From: Bolinopsis microptera
Taxonomy: Eukaryota; Ctenophora; Tentaculata; Lobata; Bolinopsidae
DNA length: 64,000 bases
NCBI RefSeq assembly: GCF_026151205.1
Contig: NC_087072.1
Location: 6,248,084-6,312,083, forward strand
Reading direction: 5' to 3'
Positions within the stretch are counted from its first letter, which is position 1, and every line of letters begins with the position of its first letter. Of this stretch, positions 1-14,800 are shown piece by piece. The translations under genes and the position numbers were made by a program. The notes beneath the pieces were generated by a model, which saw nothing but the letters and a program-made list of their open reading frames with translations, was not told where the DNA came from and ran no database searches.

Positions 1-276
1 ACTGATAACCTGCTCTTGCTTCTCAATTAACTGACCCTGAAGTCTGGTCAACACATTCTTATACGCTTCAACGGTCTCCATAAGATAGTTCGTATACTCA
101 AAAGATCGACCACACACATCGACAATCTCCGGCTTATTCAGTCTGTTGAAGTTCTTAGCGTCCGCAATGTCCTTTAACTTTCCGTAAGGCTTGCCAAATT
201 TCTTCAGAGTCTCTTTGCTCCAGGTGAACACCTCATTCCACATGTAATTGATACTTTCCAAGTCCAAATCTGCCAT
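1..276 (-). CDS. N-terminus of a coiled-coil, LINE ORF1-like protein (partial, runs off window)
   Basis: An open frame starts at ATG 276-274 and runs off the left edge (92 codons, no stop). The visible part is hydrophilic and helical and ends in a segment reading LTRLQGQLIEKQEQ. That resembles LIRLQGQLLVQKDKE at the end of the coiled coil in the LINE ORF1 protein at 41880-42791. Both proteins start with about 90 acidic/helical residues before this segment. I therefore infer a non-LTR retrotransposon ORF1 relative, although generic coiled-coil similarity could mislead. The ATG lies only 8 nt beyond the stop of the nuclease-like ORF at 285-932 on the same strand. An alternative is that a GCAG acceptor just after the ATG marks an ordinary exon. 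Confidence 0.5.
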   Translation of the reverse strand, partial: MADLDLESINYMWNEVFTWSKETLKKFGKPYGKLKDIADAKNFNRLNKPEIVDVCGRSFEYTNYLMETVEAYKNVLTRLQGQLIEKQEQVIS

Positions 277-284
277 TGTAAAGA

Positions 285-932
285 TCAGCACAAGTTATCC
301 AGATCTTCACTGAACAATATTGTTTCATCACATAGATAATTTAATTCCTCCACCTCTTCCATGGAAATGTTCGGAAATGCTGAGAACTCGTATACCATCA
401 CTGAGGGTTCTATTGATTTAATTAAATCACTCATCCTATTCCTTTGTTTCTGTGCATTTTTACAACAACCCTTTAACTTTATGCTTCCATCTACTGTGTC
501 CTGCAACGATAATCCTTTAACTTCTAGCACCGCAACAAACAGATCTCCTACAACTAAAAAATCACATTCTCCTTCAATTTCCCTCATCTGCTGTTTCGTC
601 TTTTTACACTGATGGTTTGGAACGAAAGCAGAATATTGTTCATGCGTATATTCTAGCTGATGAATAACTACATATGCACAGTGTCCATCAATCTCCTCAA
701 GACATCGGTAGAGTTTAACTTCGGCTTCATATGCGTTCTGGTGTTCCTTTTCCTGGACATTGGCACCTTTTAACTCAATATCTTCAGGAAGCTTATCGAT
801 AAACTTTGAGTCCGGTATCGGGGGCATCATGATTGGTCCTGAAGTTAAATCTCTTTTCCTACAATAATTGTCCAAAATCTTTCTGCCAATTTCATTTTCA
901 ATCCTATCACGAAGCCAAGACTTTGAACACAT
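285..932 (-). CDS. NERD / PD-(D/E)XK-like nuclease-domain protein
   Basis: A single 215-aa open frame. The centre has a restriction-endonuclease-like layout typical of NERD (nuclease-related) domains: a conserved-looking Glu near residue 71 in AEVKLYRCLEE, GECDFLVVG with Asp124, then VLEVKG with Glu137 and Lys139, followed by a helix with QKQRNRMSDL (161-170). This matches the D...ExK core of the PD-(D/E)XK fold. No helicase or membrane segment is seen. The N-terminal 60 residues and the acidic C-terminus are not recognised. The stop (TGA, 285-287) is 8 nt before the ATG of the ORF1-like frame, and both lie antisense within what is probably an intron of the ferlin gene. Nuclease family is inferred from motifs only; catalytic activity and substrate are unknown. 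It could be part of a mobile element or a genuine nested gene. Confidence 0.6.
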   Translation of the reverse strand: MCSKSWLRDRIENEIGRKILDNYCRKRDLTSGPIMMPPIPDSKFIDKLPEDIELKGANVQEKEHQNAYEAEVKLYRCLEEIDGHCAYVVIHQLEYTHEQYSAFVPNHQCKKTKQQMREIEGECDFLVVGDLFVAVLEVKGLSLQDTVDGSIKLKGCCKNAQKQRNRMSDLIKSIEPSVMVYEFSAFPNISMEEVEELNYLCDETILFSEDLDNLC

Positions 933-1355
933 TATCTGATGAATATTTGTGGAAAGTTTTCAAGAAACAAAAACGTCGAATACAGGCTGGATAAGAAGTA
1001 TCAATTGATCAGATCTAAATGATTTCTAGGAATTATTGTAACTTAAATGTCTCTTATGGAATTATAAGAAATGCATTTAGTACATGTACTAAATCGATTG
1101 ACGGAATATAATGTTGTAGCATAAAAAGAGTCGATAAACTGTGCAGATTTAGAGACTGCACGGTAACAATTCTCTTTCTAAAACAAAACTAAGCACAACG
1201 ATGAGCGACATCACAAAAACAAAGCACTCCTAAGAAACCCTTCTTAATATACAGTATGTAATGTACGACAGTAACACAACTCACCAGCTCTCACAACAAG
1301 ACCACTGCATATACTCAATACATTATTACCGTGTCTCTACGGTATGTGTGTAAGA

Positions 1356-1849
1356 GGTCGTTCACATATTACGTAATCAGCCGGGGGGGGGGGGGGTGGG
1401 GTTTCCAAATGATTACGGTTGATTACGGGGGGGGGGGGGGGGGGGGGGAGGGGGGTTGGTACCTCTAGAATAATACAAATTTGACAATTATTAATTCAAA
1501 TTCCACTCAATTTCATCATCGTAGTGATAAAATTTAGAAATTGATCGGATGTCCGACTATAGTAAGTAGTTTGAAAGGTGCTTGGCCGGATATCATGACA
1601 TGAAACGTAAAGAAAAATGACTTCCAGGGAAAAAAGTCAAAGGGGGGGGGGGGGGGGGGGGGGGAGGAGTCAGGCCATGATTACGTAATATTGCTGTCAG
1701 GGGGGGGGGGTTGTTGGGTCTTGATTACTGTTGATTACGGGGGGGGGGGGGGGGGGGGGGGGGGGGAGGGGGTAAAAATTGCTAAAATATTTTATTTTAG
1801 CAATTAAATAAAAATTGCTAAAAATGATAACGTAATATGTGAACAACCC
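1356..1849. mobile_element. G-tract MITE with terminal inverted repeats
   Basis: The ends are inverted repeats: GTTCACATATTACGT near 1360 and its complement ACGTAATATGTGAAC near 1830. The interior holds long G runs (about 1383-1396, 1427-1448, 1645-1663, 1700-1710, 1739-1766), each following a TGATTACG/GATTACGG motif. A related copy of the left end is at 56934-57000. No coding capacity. Long G homopolymers may also be assembly-limited. Confidence 0.6.
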
Positions 1850-1961
1850 TTATCATCTCTGTCGATAGATTTTGAATGATAGGCGAAATATAAATTTGTT
1901 TTTATTTTTCACAGCTGTAAGGCTTCATCTTTAAAAAGTATTTGACAAGACACATCTCCAG

Positions 1962-5238
<3,277 letters not shown>

Positions 5239-5880
5239 ACCTCTTAGAAATAAAAAGTAATATAAATCAGCTGAAATGGAGTGATCAAGGGCAAGTGCTG
5301 CATTCACAGAAACTTGAAGACGAACCGAGATTGCCATCCAACATTATAACAGTGTTTTGAAGTTAAAGAAAGTTTTAGTGGGACTAATTTTGCCGTGATG
5401 CTGTTGAATCTTATGAAATTTTTGAAAATTGACCCATATAAATATGTAGACTAACTTATTTGTGAGTTCACGAACAACTATTTGTAAATTATGGTGAAAA
5501 TGAATTTCATAAAAAATTATAGTCTCGGATTATTGATTGTTGAATATTTGGTATTATTTGAATTTCACAAAATAGTGTATTTACATAGTATCATACAAAA
5601 CCTAAAGCTATTGTGAAGCCTAATTAATATATAAATAATCACTAAATAGAACACTAAATCTGTGTCGTTCTGTTCAGTTAAAACGAACAGGGGCGGCAAT
5701 ATCTAATAGTTTAATCGTCCAATAAACGATATCAAGAATTTGTGGAAATATAAACTTTATAAAGTGAAAGCCACGAAAAACTACCGAGTATTTCAATAAA
5801 AAACAATTAAATATTCTGGTCTCCATTTGAGGAGTTCATCGTGCAATGTGTATAATTCAGCTAGCGTCCGAGTTATTGTC
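5239..5880. other. Ferlin 3'UTR / convergent intergenic region with CEP76
   Basis: The 642 bp between the stop codons of two convergent genes. Plus-strand poly(A) signals AATAAA occur at 5249-5254 (too close to the stop to be the main one), 5721-5726 and 5795-5800. No clear AATAAA is visible for the minus-strand gene; TTTAAT near 5707 gives ATTAAA on the minus strand. No other feature is seen. Confidence 0.5.
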
Positions 5881-8800
5881 TCATAATATGCACCTGTACT
5901 GACAGGCGAACATGACCCAGCAAGCCACTACATTCTCAGGATATGGGTAGATTCGTATCTTGATCGCCAGCTCCAGTTCGTCGCCGTGACTGGTTATCAA
6001 GTCTGAACAAACTTCCGACCTGCGAGGTTTCGGCAGTCAAATCGATGTTTTGAATACATTGAAAATTAATTGGGCAATAAAACGCGTCGTGCGCGGCTCA
6101 ATCCATGATATTAAACTGTGCGCCGTACAAAACAGTCATAATCTGTAACCGACATTTTCGAATGAGAATAGAGTTCAAATGTAGCAAATTCGACACGATT
6201 TGTAAAAACCAAGGTGCTTGCTATACAGATATTACATACCTCATGCATTCCCTGAATATCTGCCTAATATTGAGGTGGTTAAACTGAGCTGGATATCCCT
6301 TGAAAGTGAAGCCTGTGGGAACAGCGTATCTCACTGCATGTTGGAATTCTTCATTACTGACTGTGACACCTGCAAAATGGTGAATATTTGGAATACATTT
6401 GATGGTAAGTAAAGAATGTATAATCGATGATTAGAAAAGTCATCAATAATTACCTGCAGCACGCTCAATCTCATAGGCGCTGATAGCAGGCAGAAGTAAA
6501 TGGCACAAATTATCATTCCAATGTGTGCTCAGATCATGCTGTTCACGCTCGTCTCTTATCAATCTGAGATCATGTATAATCTGAGATTATTTATAAGAGT
6601 TAATTAGACACCCCGTCTATTTAGGGGTTAATCTAGATTTAATTAAGATTAGTAGTACATTATTATTCAGAAGCAGAAACTGTACTTCTAAGAGCTTGAC
6701 GCAGTGTAGGTAATATTATATTACAGAGTATCTAATGCGGAAAAGCCGGAAGTGGTTACAAAATAAAGATAGCACAGAGTCAAGGGTGCTCACGTGACAT
6801 GAATATAAGAAGCTAACCCCTCTTACCTCCTAAGTTGATGTTCTAGATTAGCAGCAGTGTGGTAAGGATCAATTAGGTTGGGATTTAATACGATCTGCAT
6901 GTTACTGGTATCCTTGCTGGCCCTCATGGATTGGATGGCATCCTCACTCACTGCTTTCCAGAGTACTGGCTCTCCTAACTGAAACCTAGGGACAAGGTTC
7001 TGGATAAATAATTGGAAATTTGCTGTCTGTCCGGTCTCTCCTGTTCATATTACAGTCAACTTCGACCAAAAATTGCAAAGTAACATTTTGACCTAATACA
7101 ATTTACTCAGTAATACAAAACCACTGATAAAGTGGTAATATTGACGGAAGTTTAATCTTGTTAGGATATAATCTAGTTTTCATTAGTTTCCCATCAGTGG
7201 CATCCATTGTATCAGACTTTGTAATTTCGGGTTCAATATACAAGTTCAAAACAAAATAATTACTTGATTTTAGAGATTGAGTTGGAAGGCTGAGTGTTAG
7301 CGTAGAATGACTTGTCATTGAACACACAGTCAATAGTCTTGTAGGGAAGTGTATCTCCGGTAACGTATCTGAAACATTACAAATTCTACTACACATACTT
7401 CAGGATGTAATGTTGATAGAAAGTACGTTTCGCAACGAAATGGTAACTTGATAAAGAAGTCCAATTAGAAAAATGGCCCCACTGAATAACAGGATGGCCT
7501 CACTAAAAACAGGTTGAGATATTTGATACCAAATAATTACAAATGTCTAAAACCTGTACCTCTGACCGGTGATAGCGTCCCAGAATGTAGGAACCCCAGT
7601 CTCGCCCAGCGTCATGACCCAGACATGTGAGGTACCTTTAATTCTGCTGCCTATACACACGTAACTATCAAGTGAGAAGCCTAGGAGGAGGGAGCAGAGG
7701 AGGAGACAGTGAGATTCCACGTCCTGTAGGGAGGCGACCAGTGGTTAGTATTGAGGCGACCAGTGGTTAGTAGGGAGGCGACCAGTGGTTAGTATTGAGG
7801 CGACCAGTGGTTAGTATTGAGGCGACCAGTGGTTAGTATTGAGGCGACCAGTGGTTAGTATTGAGGCGACCAGTGGTTAGTAGGGAGGCGACCAGTGGTT
7901 AGTTGGGAGGCGACCAGTGGTTAGTATTGAGGCGACCAGTGGTTAGTATTGAGGCGGGATGTTATTTCCATTTCAGTGACATTATTTCCATCCTACTTCT
8001 GGATGTTCGGTTTGTGATCTATCATGATATAATTATGTAATTTGTGGTATGTACGACGAATTTTGATGAACCCACTAATACCTACAGTTTCAATATTTTT
8101 TCCCCATATTTAGATAGTCTATACTCTTCTCAGATCATACTTCTGTAAAACAGTAGCGTGCTTTACCGAATTATCTCAATATAATAAACGAAAAGCTTCT
8201 ATTGTCGGAAAACAATGTTTTCCGATGACGTTGAGAGGCAGGCAATTACCATGGAGCAAATCAAAATTCGTGAGTGAGTCATGGCCATATAATTTCAATC
8301 CTTTGTCATTATTGTAGAAGAGAAATCACGAACATGATTCGTCGATTAATTCTTCCATGTCGATTTTACTTTCGTTAAGACACGGTTTTAGGACAAAAAA
8401 TAAACTTTTTGAGATAAAATTAATTATTGTAAAATCAGGCATATTATAGAGTAAAAACGTAAGTTCAAAGAATTAAAAGCAAAAAAACTTTAAAGTGTAA
8501 CTGTTGTATTTTCAATAACTGCAAAGTTATCGTACGTTATGATTGATGTACATTGTACACACTGCAGATATAAATGTTTATCTACAAAGCAATCGCCCAT
8601 CTTAACGCTGTCACATCCTGGACACGAAAAATTCGAAAAAGTGGGAGTACAGATTCCAAAGTGTGTGAAAATTACGAATGAAAGAAACAACAAGGCAGGC
8701 CAAAATAGTGACAATTTGAAGAAGGGATATTTGATAATGTCTCTAAATGTCTCCTCAATAATACGTACATATGACAATATGATATGTGCCAGGTTAGTGC

Positions 8801-11800
8801 AGCACGTGTGTGGCACGTGTGTGTACCACGTGTACCACTCTCTCTTTCCAACAACACATTATTTTAAATAACTCATCTCCTGGGTTTTCTCATGGTACGA
8901 GTCTCTCCACCCTCTGTATCCTCATTATTCCCGTCAATCATTATCATCGTACAACTATTGTCACTCTCGCTAAACTCAATTCCCTTTCGTCGACACAGAA
9001 ACTGAGCGAAATGGTTATCGTTTGTTCTCCCAGTGTCAATTTTCTTGAGTTGTCTTTTCTTGCATGGTTTGGTGATGAGGTTGAAGACAATGTAAGGAAT
9101 GCAGAATGGAAACAAGAAAGGCATGCCATGACCCTCAACATTAGTCACAGCATTGTACTCCATGATGGACTCAAACTGAGCGAATCTCCAGTCAGCAAAC
9201 TTCCCCTTGTTGACCTTGGAATACGCATCACACATGATTGCAATGAGCAAGTTCATGCACATGATACAGAGGAGGATTTCGTAAAGCACCAGGAGGAAGC
9301 CCATGAAGAGTGTCATGGCTCCGTCCAGAGAGTTGTAGAGGCTCGTCTTATGGCCATAAGCCATACCGTCAAACAAGGCCCATATCAGGGATAGTACTGT
9401 TTTGCTGACTGAGTCAAATGAATGAAAATCATTTGCGTCATCATCTCCATCAATACTATAAACTTGCCTGTAACAGGAAGCCAGGCTTAGCATGGGTACT
9501 ATGAACCCTACTAAAAAGAAACCAAACAGAAAGATGACCCTTGATATCTCTGAAAACATGTGTCTAATGGCTCGGATCATGGGGCCTAGTCCCGGGACAT
9601 GTATAGTGCAGACTTCAAGTAGATGAACCATAGCCATTACGGCAGCAGTACTGTAAAAGTAGATAGTGAATACCAACCTGCGTGCCACCATGGTGTTGTC
9701 ATGGATACTATGATAAACACCATACACTCTGGAGTCAATGTAGACATGTAGTTTGCAAATCATCCCAGTTATCAGCACTAACAACAAAACAACATCATTC
9801 AGATTAGAGAAACTGTTGAGGTATTTCTTAAACTTGACTATCATATTTGATCCCTTTTTGTGGAATACTTGGAACCACTCTGTCAGGACCCTGGCAAGGA
9901 TGCAAACCCACAAGCACCACTCGAAGAAGGGTATAGTCGGGGCAGGGAGCCTCACTAAGATAACGCCATCATCTCCAACTTTAAAATGAGGATTGTTGTC
10001 TGCTGTGATCATACCCACCTGAAGCTGTTGGATCATAAGATTTACTGGCCTCGGATCAGGAGCAGTAGTCAAGGTTACAGCCAGCAAGAGAGCGACCAGG
10101 ACACTGTAGTTCAACAAATCCGCTAGATAGTAGGTGAAGGGAGAGAAGAAGTCAATGTCTACCCTCCATTTTTGGCGCTTCACCCTGTTGGAGTATCGTG
10201 ATAGGAGTGCCAAAGGCAGGTAGAAGAAGTTCCAGAAAAAGAAGTTGATCATTCTTTTTAGAGCGTAAATTATTTTGCCTTTGCCTGTGCTTTCTTCTGT
10301 TGATGCTTTTCCCCAGAAATTCTGCCAAACGACCTTCTGGTACATTTTAGCAGCAACAAGTTGTTTGTTTCCTGACTTCAGCTTATCGAGAAACATAGTT
10401 TCATCGTCCAGTCTCATGAGCTTAGTTACCTCGAGCGGTGTAATGCATCCTCTTATCAGAGTCATAGCAAAGTCTCTGGGAATTTGTTCCAGTTCCTCGA
10501 TCATCCTATCATAGAGAGAGTTTCTGCCATTTTCTTTCTTCGCATACTTCTGAAGATGATGCTGCAGTTTCAGGGCAGTTCTCATGGGGTCACGACGCTC
10601 TTTCAGGGCTTTCACAGAGATTAATTTAGCGAGTACAAGTATAGGCGAGTAGATCTCATGCCTGTCTTCTCCGTAAGGGGCGCTATTGACGATTATCTCG
10701 AGCAAGCCTACAAGGTACCCAATGTAGTGATCATCTTCAGCGAAGGTTTGTGTGTGTAGAGTGCATTTACTCATCCAACCTATTGGATCTAGTAAAAATT
10801 CTAATCTCGTTCCTTCCTCGTCGTGGAAGGTCATTGACTTGCACTGGGAACTCGTTAGAAGTGCCTTAAGAGTAAAATGATCAGCTTCAGCTTTTTCGGC
10901 AAATTTAATTACCGCATTACTGAAAAGATGGTCGTCTTCCTCGAACTCCGCTAATTTGTGAGATTTTAGCTGAATACTGGATTTCTTTTTTAATATGTGA
11001 TTGTTAGAAATCATCCCTCACAGATCGTTCACGTGACTTTCTGTCTAAGTCAAGGATTGAAGGATAGGATTATATCGCACTGACGTTCACATCTACCTGA
11101 TATGTAGCGAGAAATTATATGATGTCGAACAAAATGCTGTACTTTTCCAATACTATCATAATTTATATTCGAGTACCTATTTAAGCTATATATTATGTTC
11201 GATGCAGTCTCTATCGAATGCCGAAAGGCTCTCCATCTAACATACCTACAGTAAACAAATTGAACTCCATTTAACATTAAACAAAAGGAATGCAGAAGAA
11301 TACTTCGGGAAAAGGCCACTCAACTATGAAAAATCTAGATACAATCAAAAGCGGTATTATATATATAATATATATAATATATCTTTTGTCTTCAAGAATT
11401 ATGATCTAGTAAGAGTTGAGACTAATAATTATATATGATAAAGCCCAGAAGTAACTACCCACACGCAACCCTTTAATAACTCACGTAATTCGCATCAGAA
11501 TTGTTAAAAATTTCAGAGAATATAGATATGGGTTAAACTTAGATTTCCTGAAAATTTCGTAAAATTTCATCTATTACAGAGGGCAGCAGTGTCACGCCAC
11601 TCCCTCTTTTTCGCTATTGTCACCATAAAATGAGAACTTTTTGAGTTTTAAACTCCAAAATTTTGAGTTAGAAACAATCAAAAGCAGTATATAGAAATAA
11701 TTTCCATCTTTTGTCTTCAAGAATTATGGTCTAGTTTAAGAGTCGAGACTAATAATTATATATGATAAAGCTCGAGAGTTCAAAGACCACCCGCCAACGT

Positions 11801-14800
11801 TGGCCTAGTTCAGACAAAAAGGGTGTTAGCTTAAGCAAATTGTCAGCTTACGGCTCTATTAATCTAACAATAGCAGTTAATTGAGTGAGATACTTTTTTC
11901 AAACTACCTGTTGTCTTCTGATCAAACTCGATTAAGGATAATGGAGCTGGAGTAGAATAGAAACACAGCAACACATAATTGAAACCTAATAAGCTAATAT
12001 ATAATAATAATGATCCACTTATGCTGTGCAGGATAAAAGAAACCTAAATTGATTATGTTAACACTTCTACGGCCTAAACTATTGATTCTATAACTTGTAG
12101 ACCTACCAATTTGAACTCGGGTGGTCATCCAGACAAAAAAAGAGAAACCTTCGAATTATATTATATGGCTATTGTAGAGATACAGAGGTGAAACAGTCCT
12201 CGTGGTCAGGCAGGAGCCTTCTATTTTTACGCGAGACATAATATGTGTAATTATGTTGATACATGTAGTGCAGGGACTGTCGCAGGGTCGATGTCATATG
12301 CATGAACATCCCATTGAAAACTTTTCATTGTTCGAAATCTGACTGAGAGGCCCGTAAAGCTAATTTAACAGTAATATGATCTCAGCACTATATTATAGCT
12401 CCAGAACCTTGCGCCAATTAAAATAAAATTAGCCTTACTATACTGGAGTAAGACGCAACGATGAATGAATTTTAAACCCCAATCCTTATCGTACTGAAAG
12501 GTGCAGTGTATTCTTAAATTGAGACTCAAGTTTTTCAGCTTAAATATCCGACACTACAATATTATAATAAACGTATGAAGCAGATCCATATATACTCAAG
12601 CGCTTGCTTGCACGAGATATTCATAAAAACCTGTTTTGTCAGGGACCAGCAGAATGTTCTTTCAAAAATCAAAATTTTTTGTAATTGACTGAGATTTTCG
12701 TTTAAGCTCTTGGATAGAACTTTTTAGCTTAAGAATTGAGCGCAAACATCACTTGCTATACATCGAAAGAGCAATCATAAGACTAAATGCGACAAGTCGA
12801 CAAGATGACAAACACAATCGACAGATCACAAGTCGAAGATCAAAGATCAAATGACAACGACATGTCTGTACAGTCGACAAGTATGTGCCAAGATTAAAAT
12901 GTGCTTTCGCAGGAAGATCGGGGTTTCTCTCAATAAGTTATTGGTATCAATCGGATAGCATCCCGGTTCAGTGGCTTGATAGGGTCTTAAATAAGAAAAT
13001 TCAGGCGAACAGTGAAATTTGTTGAATTTGGTCATCTCAAAATATCTTGCCTCATTGCACTTTGCATTGTCGTGCTAACGCTCAGTATTTCTATATAATT
13101 TCTATCCCCTTACTTTTTTAGATCATGGATTTCTCCAATTGTCTAGTACATCGGGCTGATGATAATTATATAAGATTTGCAATGTGGCTTTACAGTTTGA
13201 AGTTAGTCAAGGTTCATTTAGACAGATTGAGGTTATTTTTGTTGTGAACATATATATTAGTTATAATTTTTGGTTATTAGGAAGATACAACACGTTCTAC
13301 AAACAGATTGTAAGTTAGCTATATTATTCTTACATATTACCACACTTTATTATCACAAACGCTAGTAATTGCGAGTATTTAATATTTGCTCTAACTCGCA
13401 AAATAGTCGGAATAATCTATTTTGTGTTACATTCCGATTAAACAGTAATTCAAACAACAAGTAAACTGGCTCCAAAGTTTCTCGTTCTCGATACGGCCCG
13501 AGTTCGAAATTTTAGCAAAATACGAATTGATTAGACGTTACAGTAGGTAATACCATGGACCAGATTGATAATCTATCTTACTATATAAAGCGAGACGGAT
13601 ATATATTAATATATTTATCTGTGCCATTTTACTGACACCACGGCATCAACTTTAACGCGAATTTCTGCAAAAACCGTCAAAGATATACAACTGAAACTTT
13701 TTTGACTGGGTCAAATGCTTTAATGGCCTCCAAATCAGCATGAAAAAATAAAAAATTGGCCAAAAAATAGGAGTTTTAGAGCCCAAAATTTGGTACCCAA
13801 GTGGTGTCAAAAACGCGAATTAAATAGGTAATAATTGTTTTAGTCTCTGAGTCTTGACACCATTTTAGGGTTAGACGGGTTCCTGCTAGTTCAGATAAAG
13901 CGAAGAAGGTGCATCTGAAATAAAGAGAACTTTGCTGATCAAGAGAAAAGAATATTAAGAGATATCAGCAGCTGACAGAAGAGATTGCAAGCTCCAGACA
14001 GTAGCAGTTCGAGTTCGAGTTCGAGTTCGAGTTCGAGTTCGAGTTCGAGTTCGAGTTCGAGTTCGAGTTCGAGGCATTTACAACTGCAGCCTCCAAACCT
14101 TTATGAACCACCTGAACGTAAACACTAAAGAGAAAAAGGCCTGCATGAAGATCGCGGAATTTAGCATGAGGGCATCATACACCATCTATCTGTCCAGAAA
14201 CACCATTATATGGACAGATGATTGGGAGTTAGTCCAGAGGCTAGTAATTGCATAGTAGGAGCGTATAATGTTTGTAGAATGTAATTATTTTTACAAACTA
14301 CCGTTCAAAACTTATAGATCAAGTGATAACCTACCCACAATTATATTACAACGTCGTGGGGTCAGTCGATATTGTTGCTAAAAATCAGGAGCAAGCGTCT
14401 TGAGACAGGATACCATGAATCTGTATAAGTTTTAAGTAGTTTCATTCTACGTTTAATATTATTATTGGGTCGTTTACGTTAAAGTTATATTTGGCCATTT
14501 TATAGCCTCCCCTCAAAAAGCCCACAATTACTCAATATGTAAAAGACCCAAAAGAAGAATATCCTACAATCTCTGTTTTATTAGTGAACTTGAATATCTT
14601 GCAACTTGTTAAGACCACATTAAAATGCTTTGATATAGACTATACATCATGCCGGATGTACCTTCAAGAACTTATAGCAATCATGTATCTAAAAGAGAAT
14701 GATGTAGAGGGGGATGATTAGTAGTTAGAAATCGGATCGATGTAGCAGAAAAAAGCAAACCCTAGCAAAGAGTGCAAGTGTTTTTATAACCAAATTCAGA

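Noticed and set aside
8490-8816. 108-codon minus-strand frame just downstream of the TRPC-like stop, with one hydrophobic stretch
   Set aside because: Most likely the channel gene's 3'UTR; no family resemblance, and an overlapping frame of similar size exists on the other strand.
8810-9394. 194-codon frame on the plus strand
   Set aside because: Antisense shadow of the TRPC-like gene.
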